Shown here piece after piece: positions 33,331 to 44,519 of a DNA stretch of 64,000 nucleotides. A program made the position numbers and the translations under genes. The DNA is from Lumbricus rubellus (lineage: Eukaryota; Annelida; Clitellata; Crassiclitellata; Lumbricidae), in the NCBI GenBank assembly GCA_945859605.1, contig OX243825.1:32374992-32438991 (forward strand), given 5' to 3'. The notes beneath the pieces were generated by a model. The model saw nothing but the letters and a program-made list of their open reading frames with translations, did no database searches and was not told the DNA's origin. The number at the start of each line of letters is the position of its first letter. Positions within the stretch are counted from its first letter, which is position 1.

Positions 33331-33559
33331 GATATCGAGGCCTACCTGAGTGCACCCTTTAAAAATATTCGAATTTGAACCACGGTGTCAGCTTGAACGT
33401 GAGATGTTTACAAAATAATATTATGAGACAAGTTTTAAGTTGCTTTTTAGTTGTTTTAAGTAATTTTCCAGATGAACTGAAGAGGCTGTTTGCATAATCA
33501 TATTGTACACTTGGGCCAAATAAATTAATTAATACGGTAATAGATAAACTTAAGTGTAG

Positions 33560-33775
33560 GTCTTATGGAGAGGCACGAGCGTTGTGAATTTGTGTGTGAT
33601 GGTTGTGAGGTGATGGTGGTGGTGGGACAGGTGTCGTTCTCTTGGCGCCGCATGTGGCTGTGTCTCTATAGGCCTAGAGTTCGTCAATCGCTTGTCTCTG
33701 AATGTGTTTGTCGTTGTCAAGGCGCCCTTGTAGCAGCATGGCCGCGTTACGGCGCCATAGAAATTGTCATTTTTA
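33560..33775 (+). mobile_element. SINE-like retroposon
   Basis: Most complete plus-strand copy of the repeat also at 3124-3440: GAGAGGCACGAGCGTTGTG, TCTCTTGGCGCCGCATGTGG, GGCGCCCTTGTAGCAGCATG and an end TTGTCATTTTTATTAATG. A promoter head was not identified. The stretches 33330-33560 and 33775-34404 hold no recognisable gene. Confidence 0.6.
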
Positions 33776-34404
33776 TTAATGTTAATTGCTTGTCCAACTT
33801 ATGGAACCAAACCGAAAAAATTTTCTTCTAAACATTCGGCTACATTACGAAAAAACAAACAAAAAATTTACTTTAGAATGCCAAAAATGAATTCCTTTTT
33901 CGATACCGTAGTCATCATCAATTAGGCCTACCTGCTAAAAAATTGGGATTTATTGGCCTAAAATGTATTCCTTACAAAATAGTTTGAATAATTTTGGTTG
34001 CCATTATGTAGCGCCAAAATTTCGATGGTGTTACAACCAACACCTCTTGCAACTAACTCCGGTCTCCCCTACTAGCCTATCCTTTTACCAGTTTATTATG
34101 TTCGTAAGTGTCTAGTCACATTCATTTATCTGAATTCTTAGTCTCGCTGGTGGACTAGAGTGAAATATTTCACAAAAGTTCAACCACTGAAAGTAGGATT
34201 GCTGGATGAATAGTTGCATACAATAGCCTAATAATAATAATACTACTAATAATAATATATTTTCTTTAATGAAACGCCTGCAATACGCACTGCGCTTTAC
34301 ATGTACAAGTTATGCAGTAATCTTACATATCCCATTTACCGCCGCTATGATAAATAGCCACCACATCAAGCTGCAGCTGATAGTATAATCAATATGATGC
34401 CAGT

Positions 34405-34587
34405 TGTAGTATAGTAGGGAACCAGCTGTAATAATAATAATAGCATAGAACCAGTCCAGAGTCAGAGGAACATTCGAGAAGATCTAAGATGGCGGATAGA
34501 CAGAATAACAACGCAGTACGATTGAATGTGCAGTTTAATTAAAATACTATTGTCAATAAAGTGTATTTAATGATTGACAATATAACA
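34405..34587 (+). repeat. 5' LTR
   Basis: 183 bp, TG...CA ends (TGTAGTATAGTAGGGAACC to GACAATATAACA). It reads identical to the 3' LTR base by base. TGGCGACGAGG just after it is the candidate primer-binding site. Confidence 0.95.
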
Positions 34588-34623
34588 TTTGGCGACGAGG
34601 AATAAAACGAAACGAACTTCGCG

Positions 34624-37600
34624 ATGGAACTTAGGCCAATACCCCACTTCGCACCGTTCAGACCGGACGCCGACCCAACGTCGACAGCCCAACGCTGGAA
34701 AAAATGGATAGACCGCTTTGAAATTCTGCTAACTGCGTTGAACATTACCGAGGCTAAACGCCAACGAGCTATGCTTCTGCACCTGGCAGGTGAGGAAGTT
34801 TTTGACATTTACGATGGTTTAGTTGTTGAATCCGAATCTGCTGAACATTCTGCCTATGAACTAACCAAGAAAGCGTTAGACGACCATTTTAGCCCACAGA
34901 AAAACATTGAATTTGAAAGGTATAATTTCCGTCTGGCGAAACCCGATGAACACGAAACAACAGACACCTATCATGCACGGCTCCGAACTCTGGCTAAATA
35001 CTGTGACTTTACCAATGCAGATGCTGAAATAAAATCTCATATTATCCAGACCACTCGCTCTAATCGACTGCGACGGCGTGCGCTTGCTGATCCCAGTATG
35101 ACTCTGAAAATTCTTTTGGACACTGCACGTGCCATGGAATCGTCGGATCGACAAGCTAAAGTCATAGAAATGGGAGTTAGTGAAAAAGATCATACTGTTG
35201 CAAGGGTGGACCAGCGTTCACCACCACAGACTCGTCAACAGCCAGCACAGAAGCCAAACTCATTCCAGTCAGTAAGCCAGTGTCGTAACTGTGGCCTTTC
35301 CTATCCTCATCCAGGTGGAAAAACGCAGTGCCCAGCCTGGGGAAAAACCTGTTTTGCCTGCAATATGCAAAACCACTTCCAGAGAAAATGCCGCAGCACG
35401 GGTAAATCTCAGCGAATGAGGACACAACGCACAACAAATGGGGCACGAACACCCACAACCGCTGTACGCCATATCCATCAGATGGAGACAGAAGCAGAAA
35501 CGTTTATGACCGAAGACGAATCGAAGGATGACTATGCTTTCATGCTTGAACACCAGAAAATCAAGAAACTGCCTTATGTCCGAGTGGTGATCAACAATTT
35601 TCCAGTCGACATGCTTCTGGACACGGGTGCAAGTGTCAACATCATAGACGAACCGACATTCCGTGAGTTTCCGAAAGGTATGAACCTCAAACCTTCACAG
35701 ATCACGATTCATTCATACGCTTCAACCACTCCAGTCAGAATTATAGGACATTTTGAAACTCAAGTGAGATACAAACAAAATATTGTGGATGCAGTTTTCC
35801 ATATTGCCAAAGGTGATAAAGGTTCGTTGTTAAGCTATGAGACTGCCTCAAAGCTCGGTTTGATTGCACTACACCTAAATGTTATAGAACCATCACAACC
35901 TATGACAATCGAATTGTTGGAGAAGGAATATCCTCAACTTTTCGATGGAATTGGAAAACTTAAGAACTTCAGTGTCAACCTTCACATCGACGAGAATGTT
36001 AAACCATCAGCACAGCCACACAGAAGAATACCATTCCACATACGCAAGAAGGTAGAAAAGGAATTGGAGGTTCTTCTTGAAAAGGGCATCATCGAAAGAA
36101 TTGAAGGACCGACACCCTGGATGTCACCGATTGTCACACCAGTGAAACCTAAAGAACCGGACAAGGTGCGCATTTGTGTTGACATGAGACAAGCAAATAA
36201 AGCTATTCTTCGTGAGAGACATGTAACCCCTACATTGGAGGATATCATCAACGATTTAAATGGAGCGAAGAAATTCTCCAAATTAGACCTCAGAGCTGGT
36301 TATCATCAACTGGAATTGGATCAAGACAGTCGATATATAACTACATTTTCTACACATGTCGGCTTATTCAGATACAGGAGGCTCAATTTTGGAATATCAT
36401 CAGCAAGTGAAGTATTTCAGAACACCATTGCACAGGTCCTGGAAGGAATTCCCGGTGTCATGAACATTAGTGATGACATCATTATTCATGGACGTACAGC
36501 TGCAGATCATGACAAAAGTCTGCGTGCTGTGATCAGTCGCTTGGTGGACAGTGGCTTAACTCTCAACAAGAACAAGTGTGAACTAAACAAAACATCACTT
36601 ACATTCTTTGGGAATGTATTTTCAGAAAGAGGAGTCAGCTTAGATCCAGACAAGGTCAATGCTCTGATAAATATGACACAGCCAACAAATGCCACAGAAG
36701 TCAGAAGCCTTCTTGGAATGTTGAATTACAATTCTCGATTCATCAAAGACTATGCGACTAAAACTCAACCGTTGAGAGAATTAACGAAAACAACAGTACC
36801 ATTCAAATGGGGATCTGTTGAACAACAGGCGTTTGCAGAACTCAAGGAATGCATGTGCGAGAATGCAACTACTGCTTATTATGATCCTAACAAACGATCA
36901 TGTGTCACTGTGGATGCAAGCCCTGTTGGACTCAGTGCTATTCTTGCTCAGAAAGATGATCAAGGTCACATGCAAGTCATTACATACGTGAGTCGATCAC
37001 TAACGGAAGTTGAGCAACGTTACTCACAAACAGAACGTGAGGCTCTTGCATGCGTTTGGGCATGTGAGCGTTTACACCGATACCTGTATGGCTGTTCTTT
37101 TGATCTGATCAGCGATCACAAACCACTTGAAGCCATATATGGGAATCCTCGAACCAAGTTATCTGCCAGAATAGAAATATGGTGCATCAGACTGCAGCCT
37201 TACGATTTCAGAATCATCCATAAAGCTGGAAAAGATAACCCAGCTGATTACTTGTCACGCCATCCAGTAGCTGATCAAGGAAGCACAGATGAGAGATCAC
37301 ACAAGGTCTCAGAAGAATACCTCAATTTCATTGTCAACAATGCAATTCCTAAAGCCATGACATTGGAACAAATTGCAGATGCAACAGAGTCTGATGTGAC
37401 TTTGCAGAAGATTTTTCAGTGTATCGAATCCGACAACTGGACTGACGCTTCGAGATCAACAGATCTTCGTCCGTTCTACAATGTCCGTGATGAACTGTGC
37501 TCGTCTGCAGATGGCAAGATACTATTAAGAGGTACACGAATAGTGATTCCGCACAGTCTACAGCAACAGGTCATCCAATTATCCCATGATGGTCATCAAG

Positions 37601-38673
37601 GAATAACAAAAACAAAGAAACTACTACGACAAAAAGTATGGTTTCCTGGCATAGACAAGGCAGCTGAAGATGCTGTTAGACAATGCTTATCGTGTCAGAT
37701 AGCTACACCAGAAATCTCTTCAGAACCTCTACAGATGACTCCATTACCAGAGGGCCCATGGCAAAATCTTTCAGCTGATTTCTGCGGTCCTTTACCGAGT
37801 GGTGAATACCTGCTGGTCATCATCGACGACTATTCTCGGTATCCAGTCGTTGAAATCATCACGTCAACATCCGCTAGTGCTGTCATTCCTGCTTTTGACA
37901 GAGTCTTCGCTATGTTTGGATCGCCGATCACAGTGAAAACTGATAATGGCTCTCCATTCAACAGTGAACAATTCAAGCAATTCGCTGAATATGCCGGTTT
38001 CACGCACCGACGTATCACACCTTATTGGCCCCGAGCCAATGGTGAAGCAGAGAGATTTATGAGAACCTTGAAGAAAATACTTCAAATTGCCCATGTTGAA
38101 GGAAAGAACTGGAAACAAGAGATGTACACATTTCTTCGTGCATATAGATCCACACCGCACACTACAACGGAAAGAATTCCTGCTGAAATCCTACTAAGAT
38201 ACACATTCAGAGGACGTATTCCAGACACATCAAAGTTTGTTACTGATGAAGACTTGAGAATACAAGACACCAAAGCCAAACAGAAAATAAAGACCTATGC
38301 TGACAATAGAAACTCTAATCGCACCCAGAGAGAATACAGAATTGGAGATACTGTACTAGTGAAGAAACTTCGAGGCAATAAAATATCCGGATATTATGAC
38401 AGTATTCCATTAACAGTAATCAACATTAAAGGAACAATGATCACAGCTAAAAGAAATGGATACTCAGTAACAAGAAACTCAACATTCTTCAAGAAAATCG
38501 ACAGTGCCAGTCAAAGAAATGTGAGGGAAGATGACAATGAAGATGAAGATGATTGTATCCCAACTCAAATCCAACCACCAAATGGAGCAATGGAAAGAAG
38601 ACCTGGAACTCCAAGATGCAACTTGCCAACACAAGAGGAGAATCGACCTGAGAATGCTACCCACATCGGATGA
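34624..38673 (+). CDS. Gag-Pol polyprotein of Ty3/gypsy-type retrotransposon
   Basis: The 1349-residue single frame encodes all proteins for retrotransposition. Gag has two cysteine clusters: CRNC from residue 220, and a CCHC knuckle at 243-256 (CFAC, then H, then C). The protease active site DTGA is at 333-336. The reverse transcriptase catalytic box is NISDD (614-618), using SDD where many relatives have YVDD or YLDD. RNase H begins near Asp764. The integrase zinc domain is HHCC (His988, His991, Cys1021, Cys1024), and the catalytic triad Asp1052, Asp1107, Glu1143 has DD35E spacing. Gag and Pol are fused without a frameshift. The tail is charged, with no chromodomain that I recognise. Start: first ATG after the 5' LTR. 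Confidence 0.95.
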   Translation: MELRPIPHFAPFRPDADPTSTAQRWKKWIDRFEILLTALNITEAKRQRAMLLHLAGEEVFDIYDGLVVESESAEHSAYELTKKALDDHFSPQKNIEFERYNFRLAKPDEHETTDTYHARLRTLAKYCDFTNADAEIKSHIIQTTRSNRLRRRALADPSMTLKILLDTARAMESSDRQAKVIEMGVSEKDHTVARVDQRSPPQTRQQPAQKPNSFQSVSQCRNCGLSYPHPGGKTQCPAWGKTCFACNMQNHFQRKCRSTGKSQRMRTQRTTNGARTPTTAVRHIHQMETEAETFMTEDESKDDYAFMLEHQKIKKLPYVRVVINNFPVDMLLDTGASVNIIDEPTFREFPKGMNLKPSQITIHSYASTTPVRIIGHFETQVRYKQNIVDAVFHIAKGDKGSLLSYETASKLGLIALHLNVIEPSQPMTIELLEKEYPQLFDGIGKLKNFSVNLHIDENVKPSAQPHRRIPFHIRKKVEKELEVLLEKGIIERIEGPTPWMSPIVTPVKPKEPDKVRICVDMRQANKAILRERHVTPTLEDIINDLNGAKKFSKLDLRAGYHQLELDQDSRYITTFSTHVGLFRYRRLNFGISSASEVFQNTIAQVLEGIPGVMNISDDIIIHGRTAADHDKSLRAVISRLVDSGLTLNKNKCELNKTSLTFFGNVFSERGVSLDPDKVNALINMTQPTNATEVRSLLGMLNYNSRFIKDYATKTQPLRELTKTTVPFKWGSVEQQAFAELKECMCENATTAYYDPNKRSCVTVDASPVGLSAILAQKDDQGHMQVITYVSRSLTEVEQRYSQTEREALACVWACERLHRYLYGCSFDLISDHKPLEAIYGNPRTKLSARIEIWCIRLQPYDFRIIHKAGKDNPADYLSRHPVADQGSTDERSHKVSEEYLNFIVNNAIPKAMTLEQIADATESDVTLQKIFQCIESDNWTDASRSTDLRPFYNVRDELCSSADGKILLRGTRIVIPHSLQQQVIQLSHDGHQGITKTKKLLRQKVWFPGIDKAAEDAVRQCLSCQIATPEISSEPLQMTPLPEGPWQNLSADFCGPLPSGEYLLVIIDDYSRYPVVEIITSTSASAVIPAFDRVFAMFGSPITVKTDNGSPFNSEQFKQFAEYAGFTHRRITPYWPRANGEAERFMRTLKKILQIAHVEGKNWKQEMYTFLRAYRSTPHTTTERIPAEILLRYTFRGRIPDTSKFVTDEDLRIQDTKAKQKIKTYADNRNSNRTQREYRIGDTVLVKKLRGNKISGYYDSIPLTVINIKGTMITAKRNGYSVTRNSTFFKKIDSASQRNVREDDNEDEDDCIPTQIQPPNGAMERRPGTPRCNLPTQEENRPENATHIG

Positions 38674-38930
38674 ATAGAAGACCACCAAGACGTTTTAGTC
38701 CAGAATGAACAGTCGTGTCTTAAAGAACTTCTGAGAGACTGTTCTGAGAAACTATATTCTGAGAGACTGTTCTCAGAGACTGTTCTGATAAACTATATTC
38801 TGAGAGACTGTTCTCAGAGACTGTTTAGTTCTTAGTAGAGACTGTTATGATGTTATGAAAACTGTATATGCTGGAACTCTGTTAAGCCATATACAGACAC
38901 TATAGAAGTTAGCATTTAAAGAAGGGGGGA

Positions 38931-39113
38931 TGTAGTATAGTAGGGAACCAGCTGTAATAATAATAATAGCATAGAACCAGTCCAGAGTCAGAGGAACATT
39001 CGAGAAGATCTAAGATGGCGGATAGACAGAATAACAACGCAGTACGATTGAATGTGCAGTTTAATTAAAATACTATTGTCAATAAAGTGTATTTAATGAT
39101 TGACAATATAACA
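38931..39113 (+). repeat. 3' LTR
   Basis: 183 bp, matching the 5' LTR throughout by eye, followed by the CCAGT target duplication. Confidence 0.95.
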
Positions 39114-39118
39114 CCAGT

Positions 39119-40679
39119 AGACTTCTGAGAGTGCAATTTTATTAAAAATATGTCGTGATCTAGTTTCAGGACGTTGCGTTTTCGCAACAACGGCAGGAAA
39201 GGTGAACTTTATCTATGCATTAAGTCTTATAAAGGTGAATGTGACTATGTATGAATGTGTGTTTTCCAGTAGGCCTATGTACGCCCACAGTTTCGTTGCT
39301 ATTGACCTGAAACCTTTCACCTGAGCAGAGGGCCGCCAGGGCCATCCAATGGAGGGCCTGGGTTTTACCCCATCACTGTTGAGGGAGGCGGTGGGCGGCC
39401 GAAAAATAACACAAATATCGTTGTTTCCACATCTTCGACTTAGTTTCACATATAATCCAAAGCTGACAGCTAGACCGAGTGCCCTCACGGTGACCTCGCC
39501 CCCAAAAGGACACACCCCGCCCACCAGGGATGGGTGGGGTGGGCGCTGGGTTTTAGGGTGAACCAAAATTTCTACCTGGAAATTTCATGGGTAGCGCCGG
39601 TTACTTCAGAGAAGAGGATGGGGACTTCGTGGAGTGGGAGTGAGTTAGGTGTTGACTGGTGAGGTGGGGTGTGGTGGTGGGGTGGATGGTGGTGAGGTGG
39701 AGATTGCGGTTGGTGTAGGCTAAGTAGTCACAAACCTAAATTTACTGGATAACACTGGGGGACACCAGAGCGGTGGAAGCATGTTAGGGCGGGGGCAGGC
39801 GTGGATGAGTAGAGGAGGGGCTGGATGGAATGGGTCCATAATTGGGTGGGGTGGGAAGAGCGTGAAACTAGATGGGTTGAGAGGGAGGGGTAGTGGGTAG
39901 TGGAAATGGCGGGGAAAGCCAAAGCTTTCCGAGGTGCGTCAACGCCGGATACCCCAAAGAGGTATGGGCTGTCTGGAGGCTGGGTGGAACACTCCGCCCC
40001 GTAGTAGGTGCTGGGGGCTGGTGGGGCGGAAACACGAAATTTCCTGGGAAACGCAGAGTGCCCGAGGTTGCTTTTTGCAAGCAATAGTAAGTTCACATAA
40101 TTTTATATGAGTTACGACACGTAGGCTATTGTATACGTGTCGTAATGCGTAAGCTTATAACGTATTCCGCCGAAGCTGCGAAAACGCAACATAATTCGCA
40201 TAGCGCATTCCGCCGATGTTGCGAAAACGCAACATTAAAATTTCGCAGATTACGGTTTCAGTATACAATGAGATATAAATTTAATAAACAAAAGACGTTA
40301 GTTATTCACATTAGTATTCCAATCGGACAGCTTCGCTTATCGAAAATATTGATGTGTTATGAGAAAGAAAAATTATTGAACAAAATTCCTAAACAGACAC
40401 AAAAAGACGAAATTTTGACAAAATAAAAAAATATATTAGATGACAATAAATAATATTATATTTGGTAATAGCATACGTAGTAAACACCTATTAAGTAGTA
40501 AAAAATGGATTTGTGCAGGTTTCTCTCGTTTTTAATTTTTCCACAATTTTTAAGCAGTACGTTGCGTTTTCGCAACGTCGGCGGTAAATGGGTTAAACTT
40601 AACTACCAACTGAGCAGACAGCTTTGCAATTAGGCTACAGTGGCGCTAATAGCACCCTACACATAAATCCGCCCAACGG
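39119..40679. other. Intergenic with TTGCGTTTTCGCAA palindromes
   Basis: No gene is supported. The palindrome GTTGCGTTTTCGCAAC or its half (GCGAAAACGCAAC) occurs near 39173, 40175, 40217 and 40561. The last copy leads into GGTAAATGGGTTAAAC, so it may be the end of a TTAA-targeting element. 39330-39560 and 39780-40030 are G-rich or C-rich without a credible gene. A 93-codon plus-strand frame at 40145 has no known domain. Confidence 0.4.
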
Positions 40680-40745
40680 GGGCTCGAACCTGCTACCTCT
40701 CGCACTCTTGGCCAGTGTGTTAACCATTACTCTACCGGCCCTCCC
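40680..40745 (-). mobile_element. tRNA-derived SINE head
   Basis: On the minus strand GGTAGAGTAATGGTTAACAC precedes AGCAGGTTCGAGCCCCCG, a good RNA polymerase III B box (GGTTCGAGCCC). It is related to the SINE broken by FB at 15116. Too short and degenerate to be a functional tRNA. Confidence 0.65.
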
Positions 40746-41040
40746 AACAGACTGAAGAAAACTTTATTGAATTCATCAGGTTTTCCATTCATGAACCTAA
40801 TAGCTTAGTTCCTTGTTTTCTCAAATGAACTTTCACCATTAAATTGCCTTTTCTTTGCTGAGTGCTTTCTGTGCATGGAAGTCTCATGATTTCAGTATGA
40901 GATTCAAGTCTCAATGCAATAAGTCTTCAAGTAAGATAGACATACTCTTACACATTACAATAATAATACATGTGCCACAGTATTTTCATATATAAAATCG
41001 ATAATAATAAGTGTCAACATCAGCATATACTGGTCTGCGC

Positions 41041-42579
41041 TTACGGAAAGTAGTCTAAAAGTCGCAATTCAAAGAATTCATCAAAGCTGTTTTTAGTAGG
41101 ATTTTCTGAGTGATGATTAAAATGTTCCATAAATAGCTCATGATTATCAAACATTTCATTGCACACTCCACAACCATGAGTTCTGGATGTGAAATATTCC
41201 ACATCAGCAGCCCCTAACAATTGATCAGAATCCATTCTATTTTCAACCACCCTTGACCCCTTGGTCTGTTTAGAAGAAATTACTTGATGTGATTTAATTG
41301 CCAAGAACTCTGAACCATCATCGTCGTATTTCCTGGTCTTATCCAACAACGTGCTTTGACAAAATTCCGCCATAAATAATGTTTCTTTCTTGCGAATTTT
41401 CACCGTGGTGTCTTGACGAATACTGTCGTAAGAAATCTCACGTTTTCTTGCAGATCCTCCACTGTGAGTATTCATGTGTTTTCTGAGATGACCACTTTGT
41501 ACAAATGATCTTTCACAGAATTTGCACTTGTATGGCTTTATTCCTGTGTGTATTCTAGCATGAATTTCCAATTGTCCCTTAAGAGAAAATGTTCTATGAC
41601 ATAAATTACAAAGGTATGGTCTCTCTCTAGTGTGCATTCTTCTGTGACGAATTAGATTAATTTGTTGAGAAAATGCTCTGTCACAAATATTACAAAGGTA
41701 TGGTTTCTCTCCAGTGTGCGTTCTTTTGTGACGATTTAGATGATTTATTTGAGAAAATGCTTTGTCACAAATATTGCAAATGTAGGGTTTCTCTCCAGTG
41801 TGACATCTTGTATGAACTTCCAGTTGATGCTTTTGGATGAATGATTTTTGGCATAAGCTGCACTTGAATGGTTTATCACCACTGTGGATAGTTTTATGGC
41901 TTCGTAGGCTACCGCCGTCTGCAAACGCTTTGTCACACGTGCTGCATTTGTAAGGTTTTTCTCCAGTGTGGATTCTTCTATGAACTTGCAGACCACCCAA
42001 TTGTGCAAATGATTTGTCACACAAATCACATTTGTAAGGTTTTAATCCAGTGTGGGTTCTTTTATGGGTTTGCAGGCCACCCTTCTTCGCAAATCCCTTG
42101 TTACACATATTGCACTTGTAAGCTTTTTCTCCAGTGTGGATGCTTGAGTGACTTCTTAATTGCTGCCTACGAATGAAGGATTTGTTACATAAATTGCAGG
42201 AGTATGCTTTCTCTCCAGTGTGGGTTTTTCTGTGCACTACCAGAGAAGAACTTTGCAAAAATGCTTTGTGACATAAATTGCAAACAAATGGTTTCTCTCC
42301 AGTATGAGTTCTTGTATGGATGCACATACATTGTTTGTTGGCAAACGCTTTGTGACATATGTTGCACACAAATGGTTTTTCACCAGTGTGGATTGTTCTG
42401 TGGTTATACAAAGAAGCTCTATGTGCAAATGTTTTACTACATAAATCGCACATGTAGCATTTTTCTCCAGTGTGTATTCTGATGTGCTGTCTTAGATAAG
42501 CACTGCTTGTAAAGGCTTTTCCACATAAATTGCGTTCATGTGTTTTTTCTTCCGTTTGTATTCTTTCATGAGTTTTCAT
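41041..42579 (-). CDS. ZNF C: C2H2 zinc-finger protein, 13 fingers
   Basis: Starting at the conserved ATG (MKTHERIQT) the protein is 512 residues. The open frame runs a few codons further upstream without ATG. Thirteen finger modules follow; the first has lost its first cysteine (RNLC), leaving twelve intact. The tail carries the paralogue signature: basic SARKRE, acidic YDDDGSEF, divergent finger CGVC with EHFNHH, end [11 protein letters not shown]. It is expected to be a nuclear DNA-binding protein with unknown target. A predicted acceptor (TTTCATTAG before ATATCAG, about 42758) precedes a decayed upstream finger (SCDLTIHSITHSG, then stop). No repressor-recruiting domain is visible. Confidence 0.88.
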   Translation of the reverse strand: MKTHERIQTEEKTHERNLCGKAFTSSAYLRQHIRIHTGEKCYMCDLCSKTFAHRASLYNHRTIHTGEKPFVCNICHKAFANKQCMCIHTRTHTGEKPFVCNLCHKAFLQSSSLVVHRKTHTGEKAYSCNLCNKSFIRRQQLRSHSSIHTGEKAYKCNMCNKGFAKKGGLQTHKRTHTGLKPYKCDLCDKSFAQLGGLQVHRRIHTGEKPYKCSTCDKAFADGGSLRSHKTIHSGDKPFKCSLCQKSFIQKHQLEVHTRCHTGEKPYICNICDKAFSQINHLNRHKRTHTGEKPYLCNICDRAFSQQINLIRHRRMHTRERPYLCNLCHRTFSLKGQLEIHARIHTGIKPYKCKFCERSFVQSGHLRKHMNTHSGGSARKREISYDSIRQDTTVKIRKKETLFMAEFCQSTLLDKTRKYDDDGSEFLAIKSHQVISSKQTKGSRVVENRMDSDQLLGAADVEYFTSRTHGCGVCNEMFDNHELFMEHFNHHSENPTKNSFDEFFELRLLDYFP

Positions 42580-42759
42580 TGTAGATCTGTTTTCAAACAA
42601 AGCATCACCAAATAAATTGCACTGTTACCATTTCGATCATTGTCCAGAATGAGTTATTGAGTGTATTGTTAAGTCGCAACTATCTCCAAATGTGACTTTA
42701 CAAAATTCATATTCAAGCAGTGTTTTATAATGATGAGTTGCCACTTGCAACTGATATCT

Positions 42760-43440
42760 AATGAAATTAAATCAAATCAATTGCATTTCAATCGATGAAG
42801 TGGAGAATAAAATCACAATGCACAGTTTCTATCTTCAGTAAATATGCAACAAATGGTAAACATTGCCACACAACATCATTTAGGCTTGATAATGACGAAC
42901 TGGCAACCTGGGATAATGTAGGTCAACTCATGAGGATTAGAAGTTCACATGTTTGTCTAGTCACTATCACGATGGTAATGTTGAAAAGAAGCAAAAGCGG
43001 AACAATAATTTCACACCATGGCATATTCTAAGTCGTAAAATACAATTAGCAGGCCTGCTTATAAATATAAAATGCGTTTGGGTCCAACGACTGCTTAAGT
43101 CCGATCATGTCCTTGGGTTGGCAATTGTCACGGATGACTGACTTTACTAGACTTGGGGTAGACCTCTATCCACAGAGGATTTTTCTATTTAAGGACTGGT
43201 CTCAGTGGATGCTAAGGAAAGACTCTCATGTCATTGGCATTTAATCAAGAACATGTTCAGCAATCTCACTTCCATTCAGGCAAAAACATGGTCATCAAAT
43301 CCAGCTTCCATTTAAGCAAGAACATTTTCATTATTCCACCCTCCATTTAAGCAAGTACATTTTCATCAATCCAACTTAATTCAAACATGTATTTATAGCA
43401 TCGTAAATTATTCGCTTGTTGCTGCTTTATTATTTTTTGA
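42760..43440. other. 5' flank of ZNF C with FB-type inner cores
   Basis: Up to about 42990 the sequence resembles the ZNF B and F upstream flank (GGTCAACTCATG, AACATCATTTAGGCTTGATA). 43260-43390 has four inverted ATCCAGCTTCCATTTAAGCA-type units. No gene is supported. Confidence 0.5.
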
Positions 43441-43744
43441 TGTTATTTACGAAATAGGAGCTGGGTTTATGAAAAAAAGTCTAATGGTTTTCTTGCTTAA
43501 ATAGAAGCTGAATTGACGATTTTCATCATGTGTCTCAACATGCATCCAGCTTCTATTTCAGATAGAAAAAAAATGATCCATCTTCCATTTCTTAAGCGGT
43601 TTTTCATCAATCCAGCTTCTATTTCACCTGCAAAAACCTTCATCCAGCTTCCATTTCTCAAGCGTTTTCTCATTAATCCGGCTTCTATTTCGGTGGACGA
43701 GTTGTCGTTGGACGAGTTGTCGGTGGACCAGTTGTCGTGGAACC
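43440..43744. mobile_element. FB element lacking its left outer domain
   Basis: Inner cores, the centre CATGTGTCTCAACATGCATC and a right outer domain ending GTCGTGGAACC are present. The left 15-bp repeats are missing. Its right end coincides exactly with the edge of the ZNF A/D duplication. Confidence 0.75.
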
Positions 43745-44229
43745 GTTCTCATATGGACATTCAGATGCATTCTGTTGGCAAACGCTTTGTGACATATATT
43801 GCACAAAAATGGTTTCTCTCCAGTGTGTGTCTTACTGTGATATATCAGATGTGATTTTTGCGAAAATGTTTTGTTACATAGATTGCACAAGCCAGACTAG
43901 ATCTGTGAGAAAATGCTGTCACATATATTGCAAATGTATGGTTTCTCTCCTGTATGAGTTTTTGCATGGCTATAGAGCAAATGTTTATCGGAAAATGCTT
44001 TGTGACATGTACTGCATGCATATCGTTTCTCTCCAGTGTGTATTCTTCTGTGATTATACAAACCAGCTCTCTGGGCAAATGTTTTACTGCAAAAATTGCA
44101 CTTGTAGAGTTTTTCCCCAGTGTGTATTCTGGTGTGTTCTTTGAGATAACGACTGCTTGAAAAGACTTTCAAGCATAAATTGCACTTACTTGATTTTTCT
44201 GCAGTTTGTATTATTTTATGAGTCCTCAT
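43745..44229 (-). pseudogene. ZNF D: zinc-finger fragment fused to an FB element
   Basis: This is a partial copy of ZNF A (compare 4221-4750). About six fingers remain, with a deletion of roughly 40 bp near 43890 and frame changes, and the C-terminal part and tail are absent because the copy stops at the FB end. On the minus strand a finger reads in frame into the FB repeats (LNVHMRT, then [15 protein letters not shown]). The array starts MRTHKIIQTAEKSSKCNLC. Not expected to be functional. Confidence 0.8.
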
Positions 44230-44385
44230 TGGAGATTTTTTTTAAGCCATGTCACTTATATTGCACCAGGAAAACAGTATTTATGTACCTAAATGGAAGC
44301 TGGATTGGTGAAAATGTTCTTTCGCAAATTCGAACTGAGTTGATGACAATATTTTTGCTCAAATTGGAGATGTATTTATGAAAAA

Positions 44386-44446
44386 TAGTTGTTATTTAGG
44401 TTATAGTCCTGTACACTGTACAGGACTATAACCTAAATAACAACTA
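44386..44446. repeat. Perfect 61-bp palindrome, 30-nt arms
   Basis: TAGTTGTTATTTAGGTTATA, continuing to GTCCTGTACA, is followed after one base by its exact reverse complement. The equivalent place near ZNF A (about 4905-4945) has one arm only, so the second arm was gained in this copy. Confidence 0.85.
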
Positions 44447-44519
44447 CAGTGTACAGGCCTAACAAACGCTTCCTAAATTAGAACAGCCAGAGTCTAAAAC
44501 CGTTTTGTGATAGCATTAT

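Larger units (their letters stand above)
34405..39113 (+). mobile_element. Complete Ty3/gypsy-type LTR retrotransposon
   Basis: Two 183-bp LTRs flank one long open frame. CCAGT is duplicated directly outside (34400-34404 and 39114-39118), and GAAGGGGGGA before the 3' LTR is the polypurine tract. Identical LTRs and an undisrupted frame point to a very recent insertion. There is no envelope gene. Downstream, 38674-38930 is untranslated and has repeated CTGAGAGACTGTTCT units. Confidence 0.95.

Noticed and set aside
39213..40096. Overlapping frames of 60-120 codons on both strands
   Set aside because: They arise from G-rich/C-rich sequence poor in stop codons, with no recognisable domain or conserved copy.
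40680..40745. Possible tRNA gene
   Set aside because: The B box is good, but no full cloverleaf could be formed and the sequence is part of a repeated SINE.
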